Assembly (NCBI GenBank): GCA_004282745.1
Contig: SHMT01000030.1
Location: 1-57,452 of the forward strand
Reading direction: 5' to 3'
DNA length: 57,452 bases
Source: Candidatus Scalindua sp. SCAELEC01
Lineage (GTDB): Bacteria; Planctomycetota; Brocadiia; Brocadiales; Scalinduaceae
Made by a program: the position numbers and the translations under genes
In this document: positions 1 to 9,252 of the stretch, piece after piece
Position numbering within the stretch: position 1 is the first letter of the stretch
Layout of the letters: the number at the start of each line of letters is the position of its first letter
The notes under the pieces: model-generated
Database searches by the model: none
The model's input: only the letters and a program-made list of their open reading frames with translations
What the model was told of the DNA's origin: nothing

Positions 1-61
1 AGAATCTTATAAACTCAGGGAATCGGTAAAAAACAGAATTCATATTGAACAGTTTTGTTAA

Positions 62-117
62 GTGTATACGATGTTGTGACACAGCTAGTGGCACTAAGAT
101 GTGTATACGATGTTGTG
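62..117. repeat. 17-bp direct repeat pair
   Basis: The 17-mer GTGTATACGATGTTGTG occurs at 62-78 and again at 101-117, 39 bp apart, immediately beyond the truncated end of the RAYT-like gene. It may be the footprint of the event that truncated that gene or part of a REP-type element. Function unknown. Confidence 0.6.
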
Positions 118-121
118 GAAC

Positions 122-304
122 TTACCAGTTACGCATTAGACAGTAAGCAGAAATGTAAACATTGAAAAGGGAGCATGCTTCTTTAAGTACATTTATGAAA
201 AGTTCGTAATCATCATCATTTGAAAATATTCGATTACGGTTTGCTCCTCGATTCATAACATGATACCATGCACCAGGATATTCAATTCGTAGTGGTCTTG
301 CCAT
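122..304 (-). pseudogene. Truncated RAYT/IS200-like (Y1) transposase, N-terminal fragment
   Basis: The fragment starts MARPLRIEYPGAWYHVMNRG, the classic N-terminus of REP-associated tyrosine transposases (TnpA_REP, Y1 family), which nick single-stranded DNA at REP hairpins. It continues through the ISAYCLM segment. Family members follow this with the HUH metal site (MPNHxH). Here the reading becomes MRNW and stops, so the metal site and the catalytic tyrosine are missing. About 60 codons remain of a usual 150-300. The ATG at 304 is chosen because conservation begins there. The truncation point lies beside a 17-bp direct repeat at 62-117. The fragment cannot be an active transposase. Confidence 0.75.
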
Positions 305-373
305 GGCGGAGATTATAACATATAGAAGCAATGCAGTCAAGAGGAGATTTGACCCCTTATGGCAGCTCCCCTC

Positions 374-889
374 TTAGTCAGTCGTAAAATGTTTTAAGCA
401 ACTGTTACAATAGCTGTGGCTTATTTCTACTCCTGTCGTGTGTGACTGAATATATTCTTCTGGTGAACTCCACTGAGCATTTTCCATTCTTATTTTTTTG
501 CAAGAGGAGCACATTGCTATTAATCCTCTAAACTCTTGCAAACTTGAATGGTATTCACCTAATACATATTCTACTCCTCCCAGTTTTCCAAATATCGGTA
601 TCGTAATTATCTCGTGTACTATTTCTCCTAAATCGGTTTTGTTTTTATGTATTACGCGTGATTTTAAACCGTTTTCAAAAGTTTTCATGGACGGGCAAAA
701 AAGCAATCTTTGCTCGCAAGGCAGGTCCGAATTGTAGAACAATTTGTAACATTTTGTTACCTGTAATGTTAATTTGCAACTTCCAAATAACTTAAGCATG
801 CTCTCATTGACATCAATTATTTCACGGTCCTTGTTGATAACAAATGTTGGAATGCTAAACTTCTTGAATATCTCTCTATATTTTACCAT
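374..889 (-). CDS. Small PAS-domain protein with C-terminal four-cysteine motif
   Basis: Protein of 171 aa starting at the ATG at 889, which has a GGAGA ribosome-binding site 6 nt upstream. An in-frame ATG at 1054 would add 55 residues without family resemblance. Residues 5-115 look like a PAS sensor domain (FSIPTFVINKDREIIDVNES). The C-terminus carries CSSCKKIR followed by ISHSYCNSCLKHF. This CxxC/CxxC tail is common behind PAS and response-regulator modules in delta-proteobacteria and planctomycetes. No histidine kinase or output domain follows, so it may be a stand-alone sensory adaptor. No signal peptide or membrane segment is seen. The function is inferred from domains only. Confidence 0.7.
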   Translation of the reverse strand: MVKYREIFKKFSIPTFVINKDREIIDVNESMLKLFGSCKLTLQVTKCYKLFYNSDLPCEQRLLFCPSMKTFENGLKSRVIHKNKTDLGEIVHEIITIPIFGKLGGVEYVLGEYHSSLQEFRGLIAMCSSCKKIRMENAQWSSPEEYIQSHTTGVEISHSYCNSCLKHFTTD

Positions 890-967
890 GGTGTCTCCTT
901 CGAGTGCAGTCAATACCAGTATGATAGCAGGTGTGTCAATATGACAATGTATGACAATATTCATCTT

Positions 968-1009
968 AGGGCCCAGGAAAGAATCACTTGTTAATCTTTC
1001 CTGGGCCCT
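968..1009. repeat. 42-nt perfect-stem hairpin, copy A
   Basis: AGGGCCCAGGAAAGA (968-982) pairs perfectly with TCTTTCCTGGGCCCT (995-1009) around a 12-nt loop. It lies about 80 nt upstream of the PAS gene start. A related 42-nt hairpin is at 43104-43145; 31 of 42 positions match and two stem pairs change in a compensating way (C-G to T-A and A-T to G-C). This suggests a structured element rather than chance. No T-tract follows. Confidence 0.6.
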
Positions 1010-1137
1010 TAGACTTTTCCCGTGAGAAGAGATGATTATCCAAGTGCCAAGCATTTGATACTCATTGTTAATTGATTTTCGGGTTTCACTTGATATTACA
1101 CAAAGTTCTCGGAGTCTTTTTGTCCGGAATAGTCATA

Positions 1138-1385
1138 TATACTAAAACCGATTTGGTTTTCGGTTGTACCTGTCCCTGCCAGAATGAGTATCGCCCAACC
1201 GGCCTACCAGCCATTCGGACGGGGGGGCGAACGGCTGACAGGCCGTGCGGGTTGGAAACCAAATCTTGGTTGCCAGCCCGACATGTTGCTCAGGCAGTCA
1301 GTTATCCCCGGACTAAAGCCGCCGTGGACTTTACTCGTTCAATTGATCTCGGATTTTATCCGAAAACAATTATGAGGTGGGTATA
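1138..1385 (+). repeat. Hairpin-rich intergenic repeat (TATACT family), copy 1
   Basis: Begins TATACTAAAACCGATTTGG and ends with the AGTATA-like GGGTATA. It contains three small inverted repeats: ACCGA..TCGGT, ACCAAATCTTGGT and CGGATTTTATCCG. At 248 bp it is the longest of four copies and has a GC-rich central segment partly shared with copy 4 (29921-30087). The open frames across it have no protein resemblance and follow the repeat, so this 480-bp gap holds no gene. Confidence 0.75.
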
Positions 1386-1489
1386 ATCAGGCATCTCATG
1401 TTTCATTTTCCTATAATAAAACTCATTATTAAATTTCGGATTTTGATTTTATTCTTTTCACTCTTTTGTAATAATAACTCTTAGATAAA

Positions 1490-2255
1490 ATGAATAGAGT
1501 ATTGAGACTTATTGTTACATTAGGAGTATTCCTTTCGATCGGTTGCACACACAGTCTTTATCGCTATAGCTTTTCACTCGTCACCCCTTATGATGAGGAG
1601 CTAAGATACGATGATGGCGATGTCTCTTTTCAATTTGTTCCTACTGCGGAATCGATTTGGGTGTCAATTCACAACAAGACAGATGGTGCTATCTACCTAA
1701 TAATGAATGAGGCGGAATTTATTGATGTATGGGGGAAGCAGCACTATCTACTTTTTGGGGAGAGCTATGCTCTATCAATGCAGGAGTTCATCAACAACAA
1801 TAATTAGTGTTTGAACGAAAACTACCCATCTACTACGTTGCTGCAACAATTTCGAAATTCTCAAGTACAATTGTACGTTCCGGTTACGATATTGTTACGC
1901 GCCTTGTACCTGGGCACTTTTCATTCAAACACAGGGTTTTCGTTCAGACACTAATTATGCACATTCAATAGAGATTGATCCCGGGGCTATAACAGAGGGG
2001 AATATATGGATTAATACATGGACGGGGTCAGACATTGGTGATGAGTGGTCAACCGTTACCGCTACGGATATTGACTACCTGGACCACGATATGCTTCCTA
2101 CACACGCTAATTCTCAAAAAAATACAACGCTTATAGACTCTCTGTTCTATCTTGTTCTGCCGGTTCATTTTGACGGGTATATGAGGGGTTACGATTTCAC
2201 TTTCATGATAGATAATGTAGAGGTTGCTGATACAAAATCAAGTACCTCCAACTAA
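1490..2255 (+). pseudogene. Lipoprotein gene split by a MITE insertion
   Basis: The ATG at 1490 opens MNRVLRLIVTLGVFLSIGC, a signal peptide with lipobox LSIG|C (Cys19). The frame runs 105 codons and then meets a TAG built from the last target base plus the first two bases of the MITE (1806-1952). Removing the MITE and one copy of the AATT duplication (1806-1956 in total) joins codon TAT and continues in frame for 98 more codons without a stop to the TAA at 2253-2255. The ancestral gene therefore encoded a 204-aa lipoprotein of unknown function. Both halves look intact apart from the insertion, so disruption appears recent. The upstream half could still make a truncated lipoprotein of 105 aa. 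Confidence 0.85.
1806..1952 (-). mobile_element. MITE copy A (147 bp, TSD AATT)
   Basis: Terminal inverted repeats AGTGTTTGAACGAAAAC and GTTTTCGTTCAGACACT bound a 147-bp element with no coding capacity. The central palindrome GTACAATTGTAC is conserved in all copies. The direct repeat AATT flanks it (1802-1805 and 1953-1956). It is inverted relative to the copies at 20930, 29776 and 56739. It splits the lipoprotein gene. Confidence 0.9.
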
Positions 2256-2363
2256 AAAATTTGTAGATTTTTTTCTGCCTTCATGAGGAAATTCAGCAGA
2301 GTTGATAACCTTTTAAGTCCGCTCGGTGTGACGTCATCCTGAGTGGATTTGAAGGAGGGTTCT

Positions 2364-2382
2364 GTTGCTATAGCATAGCAAC
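2364..2382. other. Short hairpin just downstream of lpxD
   Basis: GTTGCTAT and ATAGCAAC form an 8-bp perfect stem with a 3-nt loop a few bases beyond the lpxD stop. It could slow or end transcription from the minus strand, but there is no T-run, so it is not a textbook intrinsic terminator. Confidence 0.4.
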
Positions 2383-2385
2383 CTT

Positions 2386-3384
2386 CTACCTCGTACCCTT
2401 TATTTTCTTATAGATTTCCGGTAGTTTCTTTATTATTACCTGTATTCGCTTTTCCAGATTAAGTGGTTTGGCTGGAGAACCCCAGACAACTGAGCCCGGC
2501 TCCAGACTCTTATACACATTAGACCCTCCTCCAATGATGCAGTTGTCTCCAATTACGGCGTGATCTGTGATTCCTACATCTTCAGCAATCATAACATTTT
2601 TGCCAATTCTCGCCCCTCCTGCAATTTTCGCATAGGCAATAAGCATGGTGTTCTCTCCGATAACGACATTGTGGGCAATGTGAGAATGGTTGTCAATCTT
2701 TACACCGGGACCTATGACGGTTTTATCAAGGGTTGCTCGATCTATGGTAACATTTGAACCAATTTCAACATCATCACCAATTTCAACAGAACCAACCTGT
2801 GGTATTTTTACATGCTTCCGTTTTATTTGAAGATACCCAAATCCGTCTCCACCAATCGTAGTGCCTGAATGGACTATCACACGTTTGCCAATCACGACCT
2901 CCTCCCTGATTGTTACGTTTGGATATATCGTGGAGTGATCTCCTATCGTGCAGTTTTTCCCGATATAAACATTTGGATATATGGTGACGTTGTTACCAAT
3001 CGTCGTCTCTTCATCGATAACTACATTTGCCCCTAAAGAGACATCCTGGCCAAGGCAGGAGCGTTTTCCAATGATAGCAGAGTCATGAACCAGACAAAGT
3101 TGCGATCTGTTTTGATCTGAAACCACCTGTAAAAATTTTGTGAACGCAAGGAATGGGTTTTTTGTGATGATTAATGGTTTCTTTGTATCTTTTATTGGCC
3201 TATGAACGACAACGGCAGAGGCCTTGGTTTTGTAAATTTCGTTGATAAGGCTTTCATCTTTGATAAAGCTTATATCGCCCTCTTTTGACTGGCCGATACT
3301 TGATACACCCGTAATAACGATATTTCCGTCCCCGAAAAGTTTTCCATCAATAATTTCATTAATTTGCTGTAAGTTAAATTTCAT
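2386..3384 (-). CDS. lpxD: UDP-3-O-acylglucosamine N-acyltransferase
   Basis: LpxD transfers a 3-hydroxyacyl chain from acyl-ACP to the 2-amino group of UDP-3-O-acylglucosamine, the third step of lipid A synthesis, in the cytoplasm. The 332-aa length is normal. Residues 1-95 form the uridine-binding N-terminal domain. Residues 98-310 are left-handed beta-helix hexapeptide repeats (IGxN, VTIxP patterns). GGDGFGY at 179-184 and the catalytic histidine in IAHNVVIG (about His238) are present. The ribosome-binding site is weak. It stands alone rather than in an lpx cluster. Its presence argues for lipopolysaccharide and hence a true outer membrane. Confidence 0.95.
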   Translation of the reverse strand: MKFNLQQINEIIDGKLFGDGNIVITGVSSIGQSKEGDISFIKDESLINEIYKTKASAVVVHRPIKDTKKPLIITKNPFLAFTKFLQVVSDQNRSQLCLVHDSAIIGKRSCLGQDVSLGANVVIDEETTIGNNVTIYPNVYIGKNCTIGDHSTIYPNVTIREEVVIGKRVIVHSGTTIGGDGFGYLQIKRKHVKIPQVGSVEIGDDVEIGSNVTIDRATLDKTVIGPGVKIDNHSHIAHNVVIGENTMLIAYAKIAGGARIGKNVMIAEDVGITDHAVIGDNCIIGGGSNVYKSLEPGSVVWGSPAKPLNLEKRIQVIIKKLPEIYKKIKGTR

Positions 3385-3669
3385 TTGACCAGGTTTATTA
3401 CCTATTTGTAATAGGAGCTAAAAACGAAAACCACAATGACTGAATATCAAATTGCTTTTCTAACAAGTAAATGACGGGTGTAAGTATCAATGCATGATGA
3501 AATTTTTCTGGTGCGATCTCAGGCTGCCAAGATAACATAGTATTGCAGGACTGTCAAATTGTACTTTCATGTTGACATTTCATACCCTTAACCATACGAT
3601 ACCCATCACAAATTGGCTTTAGGTTTTAAGAACCCGATTTCATATGAAATTTAGACTTTTCTCAATCTC

Positions 3670-3706
3670 AAAACCAGAGGCTTAGCATTACTAAGCCTCT
3701 GGTTTT
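3670..3706 (+). other. 16-bp perfect inverted repeat in the lpxD to DUF2284 gap
   Basis: AAAACCAGAGGCTTAG and CTAAGCCTCTGGTTTT pair perfectly around a 5-nt loop, followed by TGTTC. It lies about 110 nt before the DUF2284 start, between divergent genes. It could be a terminator-like leader hairpin or attenuator, or an isolated repeat. I see no gene in the rest of the 3385-3815 gap. Confidence 0.6.
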
Positions 3707-3815
3707 GTTCAATCGAAAAATCAAAATTTCAAGTAAACTCCGGCCGGAAATTCCTAAAACCATTTTGCAATGGGTATATTTTGTTTTATTGAGAATATTT
3801 CGAGGTGGTTTATAT

Positions 3816-4337
3816 ATGTACTGTATAAGTGATGATAGGGTGGAAGCATTATGTAGCGCGTTGATAAAGTTGGGGGCAACGACCTCACGGTTGATAACTA
3901 CTGAGAGTGTGATCGTCGAACCCTGGGTTCAGTTAAAATGCCGTTTTGGCTGTTCAAAATTTGGTAAGTTTAAGACCTGTCCTCCCTATGCACCTTCGTA
4001 TAAAGAGACCCAGGAAATATTGACCTGTTATAAGAGCGCTCTTTTAATTGAGGGGCAGCCTCCAGGAAAAGATTTCAAGGATATGCTTCTTGCTATTGAA
4101 CATAAGGCAAATTTTGCAGGGTTCTATAAAGCTTTTGCCTTAGGCGCCGGACCATGCCCACTTTGTGCAGAATGCAATGTCGAGGTATCGTGTACTGCAC
4201 CAAAAGATGCAAGACCGTCAATGGAGGCATGCGGTATTGATGTATTTGGCACTGTACGTAATAATGGCTTTGAAATTAAATTCCTTGAACATAAAAATGA
4301 ATATGTTAAATATTTCGGTTTGCTCTTGCTTGAATAG
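3816..4337 (+). CDS. DUF2284 predicted metal-binding protein
   Basis: Protein of 173 aa from the ATG at 3816, which follows GAGGTGG with 7-nt spacing. An upstream ATG at 3705 sits inside a hairpin and is less likely. The cysteine pattern of the DUF2284 family is clear: LKCRFGCSKFGKFKTCPPYAP near the N-terminus, then CPLCAECN and VSCTAP, then a conserved ARPSMEACGIDVF stretch. The family is predicted to bind a metal or Fe-S cluster. Its biochemical role is not established. It has no obvious partner here: it is followed by thrC after 245 bp on the same strand. Confidence 0.85.
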   Translation: MYCISDDRVEALCSALIKLGATTSRLITTESVIVEPWVQLKCRFGCSKFGKFKTCPPYAPSYKETQEILTCYKSALLIEGQPPGKDFKDMLLAIEHKANFAGFYKAFALGAGPCPLCAECNVEVSCTAPKDARPSMEACGIDVFGTVRNNGFEIKFLEHKNEYVKYFGLLLLE

Positions 4338-4582
4338 ATGACATTACAAAACCCTGATGATGCGGATTCTTTACCTGTTCTCGCTCTAACTTGACTGCCG
4401 CCAACCATACGTGTTAAAACAACTCATTTGTCGCCCGTACTCATTGTTTATTGTATGAAATGAACTGACGACTCCTCGAATGTATTTCATACCGGCGAGG
4501 ATGCATTATTTGCTTGTAATAAATAGTGATGTTTTTATAATTTACTTTTTTACTGTTTTTGAATGATTGATAGAGGATAACA

Positions 4583-5920
4583 ATGGGGCAAAAAGCATGG
4601 TTTCAGTGCTCTTCAGGGTGCGATGAGAAATATGAACTGAATGAGATTAACTACACCTGTAGAAAGTGTGGGGGATTACTTGAGGTTCGGCACGATATTG
4701 AGAAGTTGAAACGGCGTAAACCTGAATCGTGGAAAAAACTTTTTGACGAGCGCTATAGAAAGACCAGATGGCCGTACGGCAGCGCTGTTTGGGGGAAGAA
4801 GGAGATAGTTTGTCCAAATGTGGAGGATACGAACATTGTTTCTCTTTATGAAGGGGCTAGCAATCTATTTTGGGCAGAACGCCTTGGTAAAATGGTTGGA
4901 ATAGAGAGTTTATGGATTAAACAATGTGGGAATGCTCATACCGGCTCATTTAAAGATCTTGGCATGACGGTCTTAGTCTCTATGGTCAAGCAGATGATTT
5001 CAGAGGGAAAAGAGATACGGGGTGTTGCCTGCGCTTCAACTGGTGATACTTCAGCCGCTCTTGCCGCATATTGTGCGGCTGCGGGTATTCCTGCGATAGT
5101 ATTTCTACCGAAAGACAAGGTCTCAACCGCACAGTTGATCCAACCGATAGCGAATGGGGCTCTCACGCTTTCATTAGATACCGATTTTGATGGTTGTATG
5201 GAAATAGTGCGGAAAATTTGTGGTGAAAACATTATTTATCTCGCGAATTCAATGAATTCTCTACGCATTGAGGGGCAGAAGACTGTTAGTATTGAATTAG
5301 TCCAGCAATTTGATTGGGAAGTACCTGACGTTATCATAATACCGGGTGGAAATCTGGGAAATATTAGTGCCCTTGGTAAAGGATTTATCCTAATGCGCGA
5401 GATGGGTATGATTACGAAACTTCCCAGAATAGTGTGTGTTCAGGCTGCGAGGGCAAATCCCCTCTATCAGAGTTATCAAAATGGGTTTAAGGAGTATCAT
5501 CCGATAAAGGCGCAAAAAACCCATGCAAGTGCTATTCAAATAGGTAATCCTGTCAGCATCAACAAGGCGATTAAGGTTCTGAAACAGTTTGATGGGATTG
5601 TAGAGCAGGCTACAGAGGATGAACTTGCGAATGCGGCGGCATTAGCGGATACAACAGGGCTTTTTAACTGTCCGCATACCGGTGTTGCATTGGCAGCGTT
5701 ATTTAAGTTAGTTAAAAGAGGTGAGATCGGGAAAGATGAACGTGTTGTGATTATCTCAACAGCGCATGGGTTGAAATTCACAGATTTTAAAATCAAGTAT
5801 CACGAGAACAATTTGGAAGGAGTTGATCCAAAATATGTCAATTTGCCAGTAGAACTGCCCCCTGAATATGGGCTTGTAAAGGATGCTGTCCTCGAGAAAC
5901 TTGATGCTGCCAATTCTTGA
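4583..5920 (+). CDS. thrC: Threonine synthase
   Basis: Pyridoxal-phosphate enzyme converting O-phosphohomoserine to threonine and phosphate. The 445-aa protein begins with a small zinc ribbon (Cys9, Cys13, Cys26, Cys29), as in many threonine synthases. It then has the cofactor lysine in GSFKDLG (Lys124), the glycine-rich phosphate loop around [10 protein letters not shown], and the late [10 protein letters not shown] segment. The start follows GAGGATAA. A hairpin follows the stop at 5945-5985. There are no other threonine genes nearby. Confidence 0.95.
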   Translation: MGQKAWFQCSSGCDEKYELNEINYTCRKCGGLLEVRHDIEKLKRRKPESWKKLFDERYRKTRWPYGSAVWGKKEIVCPNVEDTNIVSLYEGASNLFWAERLGKMVGIESLWIKQCGNAHTGSFKDLGMTVLVSMVKQMISEGKEIRGVACASTGDTSAALAAYCAAAGIPAIVFLPKDKVSTAQLIQPIANGALTLSLDTDFDGCMEIVRKICGENIIYLANSMNSLRIEGQKTVSIELVQQFDWEVPDVIIIPGGNLGNISALGKGFILMREMGMITKLPRIVCVQAARANPLYQSYQNGFKEYHPIKAQKTHASAIQIGNPVSINKAIKVLKQFDGIVEQATEDELANAAALADTTGLFNCPHTGVALAALFKLVKRGEIGKDERVVIISTAHGLKFTDFKIKYHENNLEGVDPKYVNLPVELPPEYGLVKDAVLEKLDAANS

Positions 5921-5944
5921 TTAATCGCCCATGATTTTAATATA

Positions 5945-5985
5945 GAGGATGCTACTCGTTGCAGGCGTTAACGAGCAGCATCCTC
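5945..5985 (+). terminator. Hairpin after thrC
   Basis: GAGGATGCT-A-CTCGTT pairs with AACGAG-C-AGCATCCTC around a 9-nt loop, 25 nt after the thrC stop. The stem is long and strong, but no clear T-run follows, so efficiency is uncertain. Confidence 0.6.
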
Positions 5986-6088
5986 CATCGCTATAGTACA
6001 AGAATCAGGTTCCCCCGCGCATTGCAAACAATCAAATTTCCCTGTCTTTTTTTGCACCCATTAACCGAGAGAATATCTGATTTCTCAC

Positions 6089-6343
6089 CTAAACACTCTT
6101 TCTCCCTTGGCGGTGTTCCCCGGTATGCACCTTTTTAGCCTTTTCCCTTCTCTGCTCTTTAGCTTGGTTTACAGGGTGTTTCTTGAGATTTTCCAGATAC
6201 TCGTTATAAAGCTCCTTGTCATTATAACTAGAGCACTTAGAGTGATGCCATCTATCATGAGGCTCTTCATAAACAGCACAATGGTCACCTAAATTAAGGA
6301 TACAGTCGTAGCATTTTCTTACTGTTTTACCTTTCCTATGCAT
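6089..6343 (-). CDS. Small conserved-looking cysteine-rich protein
   Basis: An 84-aa protein whose ATG at 6343 follows GAGGGGTGA. Its core, KCYDCILNLGDHCAVYEEPH followed by RWHHSKCSSYND, has regularly placed Cys and His residues suggesting a small metal site. The tail is highly basic (EQRREKAKKVHTGEHRQGRK). I recall similar short proteins in other environmental bacteria but cannot name a family. It lies downstream of the racemase-like gene on the same strand, 91 bp away, so the two may be cotranscribed. Confidence 0.6.
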   Translation of the reverse strand: MHRKGKTVRKCYDCILNLGDHCAVYEEPHDRWHHSKCSSYNDKELYNEYLENLKKHPVNQAKEQRREKAKKVHTGEHRQGRKSV

Positions 6344-6434
6344 ATAGTCACCCCTCTCAATCGGTTTGGAAGTAAAATTATAACTGCATTGTACCGAATA
6401 TTTTAGTTAAGTCAAGCGGACAGAAGCTATTTTT

Positions 6435-8768
6435 TTATGGAGGTAAGGCACGAATGAAATGGTCGTTTTCTCCGACAATAAAGTAGTTTTGACCATTACT
6501 TTTTATCATGGTGTGGTTCTCACCTTTACTATTTTGTTCTATTACCACTTCTAGTGGTGAATTAGTAACCGAAGAGAGAATCTTTAACATGTCTCGATCC
6601 CGTATGGCCTGCAGTGCAAGTTCTCTCATAAGCTCATCGGTTAACTCAATTGCTAGTATTTGGCGATCAGGATGGTTTTTATCCATACTCCCGGTTCCAT
6701 AAAACGTATCTGCTATCGCTACTTTGGCTTCAGCGGATAAATTCGATTTGATAATGAAAGTCCTGAGATTTACATCTTCACTACTCTCCTTGAACACGGT
6801 TTCCTGAAAGAATCTATCATCCTCGCTCAATCTTCCGACGACTTCGCCAATATCAATGGGAATTACTTTAACATTTCTTCCCGTGATTTTCATGATTCCC
6901 TGTTTAAACCCTACAGTATCTTCCTGGCTGGCCATGTAGGACCGAGCGCCTTTATGGGTGTTGTCCCTGCTTGATAACATACGGTTTTTTTTTAAATAGG
7001 TTGCGGTGAAGCGTGGTAGTTCTCGAGAAGAGTTTACGATAACGATATCTTTCCCTGTACAGCGTATCCAAAAATCGTGTATCGCCTGCTCAAATATACC
7101 GTAATGGGTACATCCCAAGACGAGAATGTGGAGGTTTTTTTTTGTAAGTGGGAGAAGATTTGCTTCAAGGATGTTGACATTCCTTTGACTCGTTATCGTT
7201 GATCCTGTTTTGTCGGTTGCAATCATATCAACCATGGTTGCTAACAAAGGAGCAATTACATTAAATACCTTCGCTGTAGGGATACATTTGTTTAACTCGT
7301 GTTCGTAAGCGCCGGTGGCTATTGTTGCCTTGGTAGCAATAACGCCGATATTGGGTTTGTTGGGGGTATATGGTCCCAAATGTCTGGTTACTGCTTGAAT
7401 AGCCGGTATAATGGGGCCAATAATAGGTATGGTGAATTCTCTCTCCAGAGTCTCCCGTGCATTAGCATCCATTGTGTTGCAAAGAAGAACGATTTTTGCT
7501 CCTAAATTACGTGCAGCCTCAACGTATATTCGGCAAAGTTGTACGATCATCTCTGGAGAACTCCCTCCAAGACGTTTTGCTAAGACACTCATCACGAGAA
7601 CATCTTCACCGTAAAGTTCCTGCAATTGGAGTAAATATTGTTCGACAATGGCAGGGGCAATTCCCGTGTCAAGAATTACTATCTGGCCGTTAGGTTTAAA
7701 GTCTTTAATGGGAAGATTCATTACGTTAAGAAGACGCTGAACAGACAAAATCTTCTTTGCCAAAGAGGGAAAAACAAAGTACTTTAGGGAAATCCTCACT
7801 ATTTGACGCCTATACTGTTTACCCACTTTTGAAGTTTTAGAGAGTAGCTCCTCTGTGGCAATCTCACCCCGTCGTGTTGCTCTCCATTCCTTTAGCCAGA
7901 GCAGTGCTTCATTGTGGAATGGTGTTTCCAATATTTTACTTGGGTTCTCATGATCTTCTGAATTCTTGTTCATACCATCGGTTTGGTGGACTTTGTTCAG
8001 CGTTTCAAAAAGTTTTTTATCTTTTGGTGTCAAGAGTTGTCTCAATAACAGGGTCTTTAAGGCTTCATCCTCTACCCAGTTTAAGACCTGTTCGTTTGTA
8101 GTAAGGTTATCAGGCTCAAGCCATAAACTCTCAGGACCCATAATATGATATTTCACAAGACGATTTCCTATTTCCCTGGAGAGCCGTGCCTCCTCAATGT
8201 CCGTCAAAATAATTGGGACGATTTTAATATGATTATCAAATTTTTTCAGTTCTAAGAGAGCGACAGCACAGCAAGCGCCGCCAAGCTTTATATTATGGAG
8301 TACGTGATACAGACTCATTGAAGTAGCTGTGGCTTCAACCTCTTCAAGTATCCATTTATCTACCCTGTCTATCGTATTGTGAGGTGGGGTCTTTAGCACT
8401 CTTTTTGGAAGGTGTATTTCTTTGATAAATTGCAAGACACCATGGCCTGGTCCAAAAGCGAGATTATGCTGTACCAAAAAAAGTTTAATGGGTTTTGAAT
8501 TGCCATCTTCCATGTTGAGATTTATGGTATCGATAAATCTTTGTCGAGATTGTTTTAGTTGCTCAAATAGATGGCGGTACTTATTATAGAAAATTTTGTC
8601 TTTCTTCTGGAGAATTAGCTTGACTTTGTCTATATCACGATGTATTTTTCCTAAAGTATTAAAAGGCATAAGCTTGTTTCTTTTGCCTTGCTTTGATTGA
8701 TATGAAGTCATAGAAATCCCTGTTTTTCTTGATGATAGTAATCCAGATTTCGCTCTATTATGAGACAA
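6435..8768 (-). CDS. Large protein with a glutamate/aspartate racemase-like core
   Basis: 777 aa if the TTG at 8768 is used; ATG codons at 8711 (residue 20) and 8669 (residue 34) are alternatives. Residues about 361-590 resemble MurI-type racemases. ILDTG (Asp367) stands for the usual FDSG; LLCNTMDANA (Cys430) and LGCTHYG (Cys553) supply the two catalytic cysteines; IGVIATKATIATGAY matches the family core. MurI proteins are about 270 aa, so this one has about 350 extra residues before and 190 after the core, neither of which I recognise. The first GG of the usual SGIGG is missing (TGIAP). It may make D-glutamate for peptidoglycan or be a repurposed racemase. Confidence 0.7.
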   Translation of the reverse strand: MSHNRAKSGLLSSRKTGISMTSYQSKQGKRNKLMPFNTLGKIHRDIDKVKLILQKKDKIFYNKYRHLFEQLKQSRQRFIDTINLNMEDGNSKPIKLFLVQHNLAFGPGHGVLQFIKEIHLPKRVLKTPPHNTIDRVDKWILEEVEATATSMSLYHVLHNIKLGGACCAVALLELKKFDNHIKIVPIILTDIEEARLSREIGNRLVKYHIMGPESLWLEPDNLTTNEQVLNWVEDEALKTLLLRQLLTPKDKKLFETLNKVHQTDGMNKNSEDHENPSKILETPFHNEALLWLKEWRATRRGEIATEELLSKTSKVGKQYRRQIVRISLKYFVFPSLAKKILSVQRLLNVMNLPIKDFKPNGQIVILDTGIAPAIVEQYLLQLQELYGEDVLVMSVLAKRLGGSSPEMIVQLCRIYVEAARNLGAKIVLLCNTMDANARETLEREFTIPIIGPIIPAIQAVTRHLGPYTPNKPNIGVIATKATIATGAYEHELNKCIPTAKVFNVIAPLLATMVDMIATDKTGSTITSQRNVNILEANLLPLTKKNLHILVLGCTHYGIFEQAIHDFWIRCTGKDIVIVNSSRELPRFTATYLKKNRMLSSRDNTHKGARSYMASQEDTVGFKQGIMKITGRNVKVIPIDIGEVVGRLSEDDRFFQETVFKESSEDVNLRTFIIKSNLSAEAKVAIADTFYGTGSMDKNHPDRQILAIELTDELMRELALQAIRDRDMLKILSSVTNSPLEVVIEQNSKGENHTMIKSNGQNYFIVGENDHFIRALPP

Positions 8769-9068
8769 AAAAAATTAAAAGCAAGGTTGAGTTTTTCATT
8801 TTCTAGGTTCATGATAGTTTGCTACAACCCTCACTGGCTGGAACAAGCCACTCTAATAGAGAAGTGATTTATTTGATTCTTCGTTTTATTAAAATGTTTC
8901 AACCTGTTTTCTTGTTTTCTCTTTTTCGAGAGAGAGAGGTTTGATTTGCGTAAGTTGTTTTTATGCTTTGTGTTGTAACTCTATCCCATTCAAATTTTCA
9001 TTATCGATTTCACTACGTACAGTGGAAAATAAGAGGCAGATTAGTTTTATTTTTACAGGATCGGGTTT

Positions 9069-9084
9069 TGGTATCTGTGTTGCT
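9069..9084 (+). promoter_or_regulatory. Sigma-54-like promoter upstream of amt (9253)
   Basis: TGGTATCTGTGTTGCT keeps the invariant GG and GC dinucleotides with the 10-nt gap of -24/-12 promoters. It is 169 nt upstream of the amt start. An almost identical motif lies 165 nt before the PII gene at 11191. Sigma-54 promoters commonly drive amt-glnK under nitrogen limitation through NtrC. I found no clear NtrC site. Confidence 0.55.
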
Positions 9085-9252
9085 GTCGTCAGTTAAACGC
9101 AGAAGAGAGGGTGAGATTTAAGGGTCTTTGTGGTAGGTATCCTTGACTTAAACGTGTTGTTTAAACCGTGATAGTTGTGTCGTGTTATCGTGTTGTCTAT
9201 TATATTTTTAAGTTTTGTGTTTTATAATAGGGGAAAGGGGGAGTAAAAGCGT

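Noticed and set aside
1072-1386. Open frames of 63 and 104 codons on the plus strand
   Set aside because: They run through the hairpin-rich repeat, and parts recur in other copies without conserved frame.
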